DNA from: Rhizobium sophorae
GTDB lineage: Bacteria; Pseudomonadota; Alphaproteobacteria; Rhizobiales; Rhizobiaceae
DNA length: 64,000 bases
Direction of reading: 5' to 3'
Assembly (NCBI RefSeq): GCF_013087515.1
Contig: NZ_JABFCN010000062.1
Coordinates: 27,776-91,775, forward strand
The notes under the pieces are model-generated. The model was given only the letters and a program-made list of their open reading frames with translations, did not search any database and had not been told where the DNA came from. A program made the position numbers and the translations under genes. Each line of letters opens with the position of its first letter. The stretch's first letter is position 1. Of the stretch, positions 17,091-24,682 are shown piece after piece.

Positions 17091-18485
17091 TCAGCTAGGC
17101 CTTGGTTCCGAACCCATTTCAGGAGTTGGATGCGGGCTACGGCCAGGCATTCCCGGCATTCCGAAGTTGTCACGACCTTGCTTCGCGACCAATTCGGCGG
17201 CGAATTGTGCCGATGCCTCAGATAGGAACCAGGCATGGTTCCCAGAGGAAGATTTCAGCAGGGACTTCGAAATCAACCCTTCCATCGCCTCTTCATCGAT
17301 GCGGCGATGGCGCGATCCGGTCCTCTCAGTGCTCGCAAGCGTGCAAAACGCGTCCCGTTCTTCTGAAGTCAAAGACCTGTAGCTCCAATCCAAATTCGCA
17401 CGTAGGGACTTGTGTCTCTCGGGCGCAGTCCGGCGGCCAAAGCGAAGAACTGCCAGAGGCTCATGTAGTGCTGCGTCGAGACCAGAAATGCCAAGGTCCC
17501 TTACCCGGTGCGCTGCGAGTTCGAGCGCGAGCGGCAGGCCATCCAATCGACGGGCAATATTGGCAGCAAGTCTGAGTGTCAGTGGGTCAGCAGTATTGAT
17601 CTCAGCGCCCGCAGCCAAGGCTTCTTCTAGAAAGTAAGAGAGGGCGGGGGAGGCTTCCAAGCATTCCGCATCGTCATTTCCTGGGAGGTCGAGTCCAGTT
17701 AGGTACCTGACGCGTTCGCCAAGGCTGCGTAGTGGTTCGCGACTGGTCGCGAGAACCATGGCAGAGCCCGTGCTAGCGACAAACGTTTCGGCGAACGTTG
17801 CGACGTCGTCCACGATGTGTTCGCAGCCATCCAGAATAATCATGATGTCGTCATCGCCTACCGCATCAGCGATTCTCGCGACCGTCAATGTAGTGCGCGA
17901 GTGCTGCAGTAGCGCCTTTCCTACAGCCGAGAGTAAGTCTCCTTCGTCGCGAGCCTCAGTTAGGTCGACATGGAACACCTTCTTTTCCAGTCGCAGGAGG
18001 TTCCCAATCGCGATGGCAAGTGCAGTCTTTCCAGAACCTCCGGGGCCGACGATGGTCGCCAAACGGTGACGCTCATGCGCCCACCGGGCCAAAACTGCAT
18101 CGCGACCGACCAATGGTCGGCGTGGCCAGGGCAGATTGCCCTCCTCAGCCTGTTGCACCGGTGTGTCCAAGGGAGGCTTGCGCGTCACAGAGGCGGCAAA
18201 AACGTAACCCTTCCCCGCGACGTTTCGGATAATGCCGGTGGCGCCCTTGTCGTCGAATGCTTTTCTAAGGGCGACCAGGTGAACGCGCAGCGCTCCCTCG
18301 TCGACATGCGTGCTGCCCCATACCGACTTGATGATCTCGTCTTTCGTTACGATCTCGCCCGGGCGGCTCGCAAGCGAAGCGAAGATATCGAACGCTCGTG
18401 ACCCCAGGTGCACGCGCTCTCCCAGGTGGGTGACCTGTCGAGCTTGGAGGTCGAATGCGAATTCGCCGAAAGACGAGCTGTTCAT
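17091..18485 (-). CDS. Winged-helix STAND ATPase regulator, short form
   Basis: A 464-residue protein. Residues 1-100 are an OmpR/PhoB-type DNA-binding domain (FGEFAFDLQARQVTHLGER, SRAFDIFASLASRPGEIV, GKGYVFAA). There is no receiver. A STAND/NB-ARC-like ATPase follows: Walker A GPGGSGKTA at ~146-154, Walker B I-I-L-D-G-C-E-H, sensor LATSREPL, and the GLPLALELAAHRV motif. It stops after the ATPase and arm domain, whereas the paralogues at 24683 and 56288 have another ~450 residues of TPR-like helices. Its C-terminus (GMPGMPGRSPHPTP) looks like out-of-family sequence. ATG 18485 is chosen for the GGGAGA before it. Confidence 0.85.
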   Translation of the reverse strand: MNSSSFGEFAFDLQARQVTHLGERVHLGSRAFDIFASLASRPGEIVTKDEIIKSVWGSTHVDEGALRVHLVALRKAFDDKGATGIIRNVAGKGYVFAASVTRKPPLDTPVQQAEEGNLPWPRRPLVGRDAVLARWAHERHRLATIVGPGGSGKTALAIAIGNLLRLEKKVFHVDLTEARDEGDLLSAVGKALLQHSRTTLTVARIADAVGDDDIMIILDGCEHIVDDVATFAETFVASTGSAMVLATSREPLRSLGERVRYLTGLDLPGNDDAECLEASPALSYFLEEALAAGAEINTADPLTLRLAANIARRLDGLPLALELAAHRVRDLGISGLDAALHEPLAVLRFGRRTAPERHKSLRANLDWSYRSLTSEERDAFCTLASTERTGSRHRRIDEEAMEGLISKSLLKSSSGNHAWFLSEASAQFAAELVAKQGRDNFGMPGMPGRSPHPTPEMGSEPRPS

Positions 18486-18840
18486 TGTGTTCTCCCAGGT
18501 CATTGTCGATATGCGACCGTTTCAAATGGCGATCACGGTACCGGTGATGACGTGAGAGGCTACCCGTTGGAAGGGATGGTTCAAGCACAACCAAGGTGCA
18601 GTCACCCTATACGCCGGTATAGGTATCTGCGTCGCTTTGGAGCCCCCGCAACAGGACTTTTCTGCGGCGATTACAAAGCGTTGTTCTGAACAAAGGTGGG
18701 GACATGAAGGCGCAGATCTCAGGATCGGCTTTCATCACCCCATACGATGGTTTGGGGTGCCGAAACCACCGTTCAATCGAAACCTGGACGGGAACAGGAC
18801 ATCTCTTGCTCATTCACAAATCAGCCCAAGGGATTTAATT
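18486..18840. other. Divergent intergenic region
   Basis: 355 bp between the short STAND regulator (minus) and the 100-residue protein (plus). It contains the palindrome at 18606-18623 and presumably both promoters. I see no coding sequence that I would accept, although a frame is open from 18637 into the downstream gene. Confidence 0.5.
18606..18623. promoter_or_regulatory. Palindrome CCTATAC-4-GTATAGG, candidate operator
   Basis: Perfect 7-bp arms with a 4-bp spacer, 121 bp upstream of the STAND regulator start and 218 bp upstream of the plus-strand gene. A dimeric regulator could bind here; no family is suggested by sequence alone. Confidence 0.4.
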
Positions 18841-19143
18841 ATGAATGTCTATCTCGGCACCATCACACGCTCTTCTGGCATCATGAAAGCTGCAGCGTAC
18901 GGAAGCGGCTTGGTCTTTGATACGCCCTCGGAGACTGCATACGAGCGCAGCCCGATCCATTTTCCAGACCTCACCGACGAGATCGTCTATCAGGGCATTC
19001 TATCTCCGTTCCAGAGAAGCAAGATCATGCGGGTCGGAAGCCGCTCTCGGAACAATGTCGGCTGCGAAGTGATTGGTACAACTGTCAGAAATCAGCGTCG
19101 GCGCGAGTGGGTCGTATCCGTTGGCGGGAATACGCTTCATTAG
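18841..19143 (+). CDS. Small hypothetical protein, 100 aa
   Basis: Not recognised. The frame is open from 18637, but ATG 18841 has AAGGGA upstream and the residues before it look non-coding. The protein begins MNVYLGTITRSSGIMKAAAYG and is basic toward the C-terminus (NQRRREWVVSVGG). No signal peptide or membrane helix. It lies 99 bp upstream of the stand-alone receiver gene on the same strand and may share its promoter. Confidence 0.5.
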   Translation: MNVYLGTITRSSGIMKAAAYGSGLVFDTPSETAYERSPIHFPDLTDEIVYQGILSPFQRSKIMRVGSRSRNNVGCEVIGTTVRNQRRREWVVSVGGNTLH

Positions 19144-19242
19144 CAGTACATGAAATACAAACCATCGTATGATTTCGGAGGGCTCGGAAAAGTCCTACTG
19201 TCGCCGCGAGGCTGCATCGGCAGCCGTGAAAGGAAAAGCCCA

Positions 19243-19602
19243 GTGTCTGCCGTTAAGAAATCCGTAGCGATCGTCGATGATGACGAAGTGCTCCTTGAGG
19301 CAACAAGCGGCTTCCTGGAGGCGATGGGTTACGAGCCGTTGCCATTCCCGTCAGGTGAGTCATTCCTGACCTTCGATCAAAAAGAGGGTCTCACGTTGCT
19401 CTTGTCAGACATCAACATGCCCGGCATGAGCGGTTTCGAACTTTTGGACATTGTTCGAAAAAAACACCCCGACATGCGAATAGTGATGATGACGGCCTTG
19501 AAGGACGAAAGCATCATTCGGAAGGCTCTTGCCGGTGGAGCGCAAGCTCTACTGCAAAAGCCCATCCTCGCAGATGACCTTGTGAAGTGTATCGAAGGCT
19601 GA
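19243..19602 (+). CDS. Single-domain response regulator
   Basis: A 119-residue receiver: acidic pocket D12-D14, phosphorylation site D56 in L-L-L-S-D-I-N-M-P-G, T in MMTAL and the Lys in L-L-Q-K-P-I. Start GTG 19243 has AGGAAAA upstream; the frame extends back to 19150, but that extra part does not resemble a receiver. No output domain. It is the counterpart of 5371-5742 in a second kinase module and probably takes phosphate from the transporter-kinase at 21123. Ends 4 bp before the next gene. Confidence 0.88.
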   Translation: MSAVKKSVAIVDDDEVLLEATSGFLEAMGYEPLPFPSGESFLTFDQKEGLTLLLSDINMPGMSGFELLDIVRKKHPDMRIVMMTALKDESIIRKALAGGAQALLQKPILADDLVKCIEG

Positions 19603-19606
19603 AGGT

Positions 19607-20242
19607 GTGAGCATTGCGCTGACGTCTCCGAAACTACCTTCGGTCGCGGTTGTCCTGCTCGCCGCCGGAACTGCCAGCAGAATGGGCGAGGGCGGAAAGC
19701 ACAAGCTCTTGGCAGAGTTTGACGATGTTCCCCTCGTTCGCCGCTCAGCCATTGCGGCGCTGGAGAGCGGCGCCAGCTCGGTTGCTGCGGTAGTGGGTCA
19801 TCGGCACGATGAAATCTCTGCCGCCTTATCAGGTATCCCAGTTGAGACTGTCTACAATCCACATTACCGTAGCGGTATGGCGACCTCATTGATCGCCGGA
19901 TTTTCGGCCTCCGAGGTTATGTCGGCTGATGGGGTTCTCATCATGTTAGCGGACATGCCGGGCCTTACAGCCGACCACCTTGCGATGCTGATCCAGGCTT
20001 TTGAGAATTCTGGCGGCAGGGCTATTGTCCGCGCAACTTTTCATGGCAAACGCGGAAATCCAACTATTCTCCCGCAGTCGCTGCGTGTCTCGGTGATGGA
20101 GTTGAAAGGCGATATCGGCGCCCGTCAGATCATTGAGAGCTCTGGCGTCCCGATCATCGAAGTTGAGATCGGCGCCGCGGCCAGCCTCGACGTGGACACC
20201 GTAGAAGATATTCTCAAAGCAGGCGGAAAACCGACTCGATAG
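19607..20242 (+). CDS. MobA-like nucleotidyltransferase (MocA/molybdenum cofactor cytidylyltransferase type)
   Basis: A 211-residue NTP transferase. The N-terminal L-L-A-A-G-T-A-S-R-M-G nucleotide loop at ~17-27 is followed by KHKLLAEFDDVPLVRRS, and the metal-binding M-L-A-D-M-P-G at ~110. The family attaches CMP (or GMP) to molybdopterin. The xanthine-oxidase-like hydroxylase at 31925-34539 would need the cytosine dinucleotide form, so this gene could serve it though it lies 12 kb away. GTG 19607 is separated by 4 bp from the receiver gene. Confidence 0.85.
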   Translation: MSIALTSPKLPSVAVVLLAAGTASRMGEGGKHKLLAEFDDVPLVRRSAIAALESGASSVAAVVGHRHDEISAALSGIPVETVYNPHYRSGMATSLIAGFSASEVMSADGVLIMLADMPGLTADHLAMLIQAFENSGGRAIVRATFHGKRGNPTILPQSLRVSVMELKGDIGARQIIESSGVPIIEVEIGAAASLDVDTVEDILKAGGKPTR

Positions 20243-20248
20243 ATCTCG

Positions 20249-20911
20249 CTAACCGACGCTGGCAGGTTGCAGGCTGTCCACCTTACGGATCAGATCGGCG
20301 ATTGATGTGGCTTTCATCTTCCGCATGACGTTTCCACGGTGAATCTTGACCGTGATCTCACTAAGTCCCAGCTCGTGAGCGATCTGCTTGTTTAGAAGGC
20401 CCGTGGCAACGGCTGCCATCACCTGCTTTTCGCGAGGGGTAAGCGTAGCGGCCAAGGCGGTAACTTCAGAGTTCGCCGAAACCTCCAAGCGTCGGACCCG
20501 GTCCTTCTCAATGGCAATCGCCACAGCGTCCAGCATTTCTTGGTCGCGAAAGGGCTTGGTCAGGAAGTCGACTGCACCAGCTTTCATTGCCCTGACGCTC
20601 ATTGGAACGTCCCCATACCCTGTCATGAATATGATCGGCAGCTGATTGCCCAATGCATTGAGCTTGGTTTGCAGATCGAGCCCACTTAGGCCCGGCAACC
20701 TGACATCGAGGACGAGGCAGCCTGGACGATCAGGAAGTGCTTCTCCCAGTAGTTCCGCAGTTGATCCAAAGCCAAGGGTCTCAATTCCTACCGATTGCAG
20801 GATCTCTCGGAGACCTTCTCGCATACCATCGTCATCATCGACGACAATCACCAACGCGGCCGAACTATCGGCTGGGCTAACCGCCGCAGATTTGAATGGG
20901 CGCGTCGTCAT
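20249..20911 (-). CDS. FixJ-family response regulator
   Basis: A 220-residue regulator: receiver with acidic pocket at ~25-28, phospho-acceptor D69 (C-L-V-L-D-V-R-L-P-G), GYGDVPMSVRAMKAGAVDFLTKPF, and a LuxR-type HTH from ~145 (LTPREKQVMAAVATGLLNKQ). It is strongly similar to 5822-6451. Divergent from the transporter-kinase at 21123 (211 bp apart), which is its likely partner; both promoters share that intergenic region, which contains GTGTC-6-GACAC near 20938. Confidence 0.92.
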   Translation of the reverse strand: MTTRPFKSAAVSPADSSAALVIVVDDDDGMREGLREILQSVGIETLGFGSTAELLGEALPDRPGCLVLDVRLPGLSGLDLQTKLNALGNQLPIIFMTGYGDVPMSVRAMKAGAVDFLTKPFRDQEMLDAVAIAIEKDRVRRLEVSANSEVTALAATLTPREKQVMAAVATGLLNKQIAHELGLSEITVKIHRGNVMRKMKATSIADLIRKVDSLQPASVG

Positions 20912-21122
20912 TGGTTAAACCCTTTAGAAGCATTTCGTGTCCAACTCGACACATAGCTTTTGCGGATCGAACCCGTCAATATGAATGCGTCGCTGACAGT
21001 AGCGAGCCAACCCTATCCATTGGTATTGGTTTTGAGGGTCCAACATTGACTACGAAAAGTCGTGAGCCTACGGGAACGAATGGCGCATTTTGCCGACAAC
21101 TCCAGGGACGGCTTACAGTTTT

Positions 21123-23669
21123 ATGATCGATAGCGCGATTTTGACGCCCGCAAGGAGTTTTCGTCCGAGCATTGACCGGCCAATGACGGTTCGGGTCCTG
21201 TTATCCAGCCTCATCGGGACTTCTGTCGAATTTTACGACTTCTACATATACGCCACTGCTGCCAGCTTGATTTTCGGTCCGCTGTTTTTCCCAGCTTCCG
21301 TCAGTTCTTTGGAGTTAATAGGCGCTTATGCGAGCTTCGGCATCGCCTTTATTGCCCGGCCACTTGGCGGAGCAGTTTTCGGACATTTCGGCGATCGGGT
21401 CGGACGCAAGACCACCTTGATGGCATCGCTGCTCATGATGGGGATCTCCACCGCGGCAATTGGCCTGTTGCCGACTTATGCAGTGGTTGGTTGGCTGGCT
21501 CCTCTTCTTTTGTGCATGCTTCGATTCGGACAGGGCCTGGCACTCGGCGGCGAGTGGACTGGCGCTGTTTTGCTCGCGCTGGAGAACGCGCCTCCTGGTT
21601 GGAAAGCTCGATTCGCCATGTTTGCGCCGCTCGGTGCACCGATCGGCTTCGTTCTAGCCAATGGATTGTTTCTGTGCCTAACGCTCGCTCTATCACCGGA
21701 GCAGTTCGTCGACTGGGGGTGGCGAGTACCCTTCCTTGCAAGTGCTCCTCTGGTCGGAATGGGGCTTTGGGTCCGGTTCAATCTAGTAGAGACGCCGGAA
21801 TTCCAGGAGGCAATGGCTGAGGCGCAGCCAGCAAACGTGCCATTGGTCGAGGTCCTTCGGGACCACATGGGCGCCGTCGTTGCTGGCGTTTTCGGCGTCG
21901 TCGCATGCTTTTCGCTGTATTACACCGTAACAGCCTTCGCGCTTGGCTACGGGACATCCACGCTCGGCTACTCTCGACCAACCTTCCTGATGGTCGAGCT
22001 GGGCGCAATCGGCTTCATGGCCGTCGCCATCATCCTCGCTTGTTGGCTGTCAGATCGCATGGAGCCTGAGCGCGTTCTCATCTACGGCTGCTTCGGAACG
22101 ATTGTCTCGGGTATTGCCTTGTCTCCAATGCTGGGCAGCGGATCGCTTTTCGTCATTTTCCTGTTCCTTGCGTTCTCGCTGTTTTCGATGGGCTTCGTGA
22201 ACGGGCCGTTGGGAGCTTGGCTTCCAGGCCTCTTTCCGGCACGGGTTCGGTACACTGGAACGTCGATCGCTTTTAACATTGGTGGCATTATCGGCGGTGC
22301 TTTCTCGCCAGTGGCGGCCCAGGCGCTCGCTGATTACAGCGGTCTCGTGGCCGTTGGGTTCTATCTCGCCATTACCGGCGGAATGAGCTGGGTCGCGTTC
22401 GATGCCAGCGCAAGACGCCGTACCCTTGGTGCGCTCGCGCAGAGTGAAAAGCGCTATCGTTCGATCTTTGAACAGTCGCACGTCTCGCTGGGCGAGGTTG
22501 AACTCGCCGAACTATATCAACGCATCGAAAAACTGCGTAATGATAGGGTTGATATCTCCGCACTTCTTGTGTCGGATCCTGGCTTCGGGAATGAATGCTC
22601 ACAGCTGATACGCTTTGTTGACGTTAACGAAGCAACGGTCCCGCTACTCGGCTGCGCGTCCCGTCACGACGTTCTGGGATCAATTGACCGTTTCCTACCG
22701 CCTAGCAATGATCTCGCTGTTTCAATCGTTACGGCGATGTCGAACCAGGTTCATAATCTCGAGATCGAAACCAAGCTTTTGCGCCACGACGGACGTGAAG
22801 TTATCGTGGTTTTCTACATCGCTTTCCCAGATGATGCCGCGGCATATGACCGTGTCGCCTGCGCGATGATCGACGTGACCCAACGCGAACAGGCGAAGGA
22901 AGCACTGATCGTTGCCCAAGCCGAACTCGCACGCGCCAGCCGTGTTGCAACTGTCGGCGCAATTTCGGCATCGATTGCTCATGAAGTCAATCAGCCGATC
23001 GGTGCGGTTGTCATGTTTGCCCAAGCGTGCGTTCGGTGGCTTCAAACGAGCCCGCCCGATCTTGCGGCGGCGACCAAGGCCGCGGAAAGAGCTGTTGAAC
23101 ACAGCGTCAGGGCTAGCCAGATTATCCAGAGAACCCGCGAGAGGCTGAAGGGTGGTGGTAAGCGGCCTGAGATCCTTGATCTGGGCGAACTCGTCTTGGA
23201 TGTCGTGGGCTTACTCGAGAGGGAAACGACCAGCGGCGCGACGACGGTTCGGATTGATTTTGCGAGGAGCGGCAGCGTGGTCGCCGATAAGGTCGAGCTA
23301 CAGCAGGTCGTCGCAAATCTGATCACGAACGGCCTTCACGCAATGAAGGATGTGCCTGACGCATCGCGCGAGATCACCCTGCAAATCCATGGCGATGACT
23401 CAGAGTTTTTAAAGTTATCGGTAAGGGATCGTGGCACTGGCGTAGATGAAGCTAATATTACAAAGTTGTTCACTCCATTCTTCACAACGAAGGGCGATGG
23501 AATGGGGATGGGCCTCGCGATTTGCAAGACGATCGTAGAGGCTCATGGCGGATCGTTGTCAGCTAGGAACCACGGCGAAGGTGGCGCGATATTCGAAATC
23601 GTCCTTCCAATCGCAACCTCAGGCGACCCTGCCGCGGCTTCCGAAATTGTGCACGTTCATGCTCAGTAG
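21123..23669 (+). CDS. MHS-family transporter fused to PAS histidine kinase
   Basis: An 848-residue fusion. Residues ~20-430 are a complete 12-helix major facilitator of the metabolite:H+ symporter (ProP/ShiA/KgtP) type: GTSVEFYDFYIYATAAS near 32, FGHFGDRVGRKTT at ~87, RFGQGLALGGEWTGA at ~134, WGWRVPFLAS at ~198, VETPEFQE, GPLGAWLPGLFPARVRYTGTS at ~361. A PAS region follows (~440-590, ending AMIDVTQRE), then HisKA with His620 (SASIAHEVNQP), N box NLITNGLHAM, RDRGTGVDEAN, FTPFFTTK and GMGMGLAI. ATG 21123 is preferred over TTG 21090. Likely senses a carboxylate or osmolyte by binding or transport and phosphorylates the divergent FixJ-like regulator. Comparable in logic to CbrA (SLC5-type transporter kinase), but with an unrelated transporter. 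Confidence 0.92.
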   Translation: MIDSAILTPARSFRPSIDRPMTVRVLLSSLIGTSVEFYDFYIYATAASLIFGPLFFPASVSSLELIGAYASFGIAFIARPLGGAVFGHFGDRVGRKTTLMASLLMMGISTAAIGLLPTYAVVGWLAPLLLCMLRFGQGLALGGEWTGAVLLALENAPPGWKARFAMFAPLGAPIGFVLANGLFLCLTLALSPEQFVDWGWRVPFLASAPLVGMGLWVRFNLVETPEFQEAMAEAQPANVPLVEVLRDHMGAVVAGVFGVVACFSLYYTVTAFALGYGTSTLGYSRPTFLMVELGAIGFMAVAIILACWLSDRMEPERVLIYGCFGTIVSGIALSPMLGSGSLFVIFLFLAFSLFSMGFVNGPLGAWLPGLFPARVRYTGTSIAFNIGGIIGGAFSPVAAQALADYSGLVAVGFYLAITGGMSWVAFDASARRRTLGALAQSEKRYRSIFEQSHVSLGEVELAELYQRIEKLRNDRVDISALLVSDPGFGNECSQLIRFVDVNEATVPLLGCASRHDVLGSIDRFLPPSNDLAVSIVTAMSNQVHNLEIETKLLRHDGREVIVVFYIAFPDDAAAYDRVACAMIDVTQREQAKEALIVAQAELARASRVATVGAISASIAHEVNQPIGAVVMFAQACVRWLQTSPPDLAAATKAAERAVEHSVRASQIIQRTRERLKGGGKRPEILDLGELVLDVVGLLERETTSGATTVRIDFARSGSVVADKVELQQVVANLITNGLHAMKDVPDASREITLQIHGDDSEFLKLSVRDRGTGVDEANITKLFTPFFTTKGDGMGMGLAICKTIVEAHGGSLSARNHGEGGAIFEIVLPIATSGDPAAASEIVHVHAQ

Positions 23670-23681
23670 GGCGTTAAGGAC

Positions 23682-23706
23682 CCTAATATCTCTTAGCAAG
23701 CCTTAA
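23682..23706 (+). promoter_or_regulatory. CTTAA triple direct repeat, 10-bp period (copy B)
   Basis: Units CCTAA (23682), CTTAG (23692) and CTTAA (23702) at exact 10-bp steps, followed by CTCGC as in copy A. It lies 177 bp upstream of the SDR gene at 23884 and just after the transporter-kinase stop. 19 of 25 positions match copy A and 19 match copy C. Confidence 0.7.
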
Positions 23707-23883
23707 CTCGCAATTTCGCGCCCGTTGCTCGATCTTGATGTTGTCGAGCCAACACGGATTGCAGCGACGGCGCACGGGCCAGCAGACCTAAGCGCCTTTT
23801 CTCCGCCAGACTGGTCGATCCCATCGCTGCGCCGATCCTGAATAGGGCCGGGCAGCATCGCTTAATTTCCAGGGAGAATAGCA

Positions 23884-24642
23884 ATGAACCTTAAGGGAAA
23901 CACGATCTTCATCACTGGTGGCGGCTCCGGCATCGGTCGGGGGCTCGCTGAAGCTTTCCACAAACTCGGGAACCAGGTGATCATTTCAGGGCGCCGAAAA
24001 TCGTATCTCGATGACGTCATCAACGCCAATCCTGGGATGGCGGCTTACGAGCTGGACATAACCGATGTCGAAAGCATTAACTCGGTGACAAAGCGCATTG
24101 TTGCGGACTACCCAGACCTCAACGTCCTGGTCAACAATGCTGGCATCATGCCGTTTGATGACGCCGCGCATCCGATCGAGGAGACAGTTCTCCAAAGCAT
24201 CGTAAACACCAACCTTCTCGGTCCCATCCGGATGACGTCTGCACTCGTCGAGCATCTCAAGACCAAGGCAGACGCCGTGATCATCAACAACACGTCGGTC
24301 CTCGCATACGTGCCGATCGCCTACAATGCCGTTTACTCCTCCACGAAGGCAGCATTGCACTCCTATTCGCTGTCGCTGCGTTTCGCACTTCGCGAGACCT
24401 CTGTCTCGGTGCAGGAGATCGCTCCGCCGTGGGTTGACACCGATCTGATCAAGAAGAGCGGTGATCCTCGGGCGATGCCGTTGGAAGCTTTCATCAACGA
24501 GACGATGGCGAAGCTTGCGAGCGAGTCGCCCGAAATTATCGTCGACATGGTCAAACCGCTGCGCGACAACCCCGGTTCCGGCGAACACGTTTTCTTCACG
24601 CAGTTCAACCAAAGCCTGATCGACAATCCGATTCCGCGCTAA
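23884..24642 (+). CDS. SDR-family oxidoreductase (DltE-like)
   Basis: A 252-residue classical short-chain dehydrogenase. TGGGSGIGRG cofactor motif at ~12, LVNNAGIMP at ~83, catalytic Ser in N-N-T-S-V and Y-S-S-T-K with Tyr ~149 and Lys ~153, then PPWVDTDL. All catalytic residues are present. DltE-like SDRs reduce or oxidise unidentified carbonyl/hydroxyl substrates with NAD(P)H. AGGGAGAA before ATG 23884. Monocistronic; convergent with the STAND regulator; preceded by the CTTAA element. Confidence 0.9.
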   Translation: MNLKGNTIFITGGGSGIGRGLAEAFHKLGNQVIISGRRKSYLDDVINANPGMAAYELDITDVESINSVTKRIVADYPDLNVLVNNAGIMPFDDAAHPIEETVLQSIVNTNLLGPIRMTSALVEHLKTKADAVIINNTSVLAYVPIAYNAVYSSTKAALHSYSLSLRFALRETSVSVQEIAPPWVDTDLIKKSGDPRAMPLEAFINETMAKLASESPEIIVDMVKPLRDNPGSGEHVFFTQFNQSLIDNPIPR

Positions 24643-24682
24643 GTCTGATCGTCCTGTTTCTGGCGGGCGGTCGACCCGTCCG

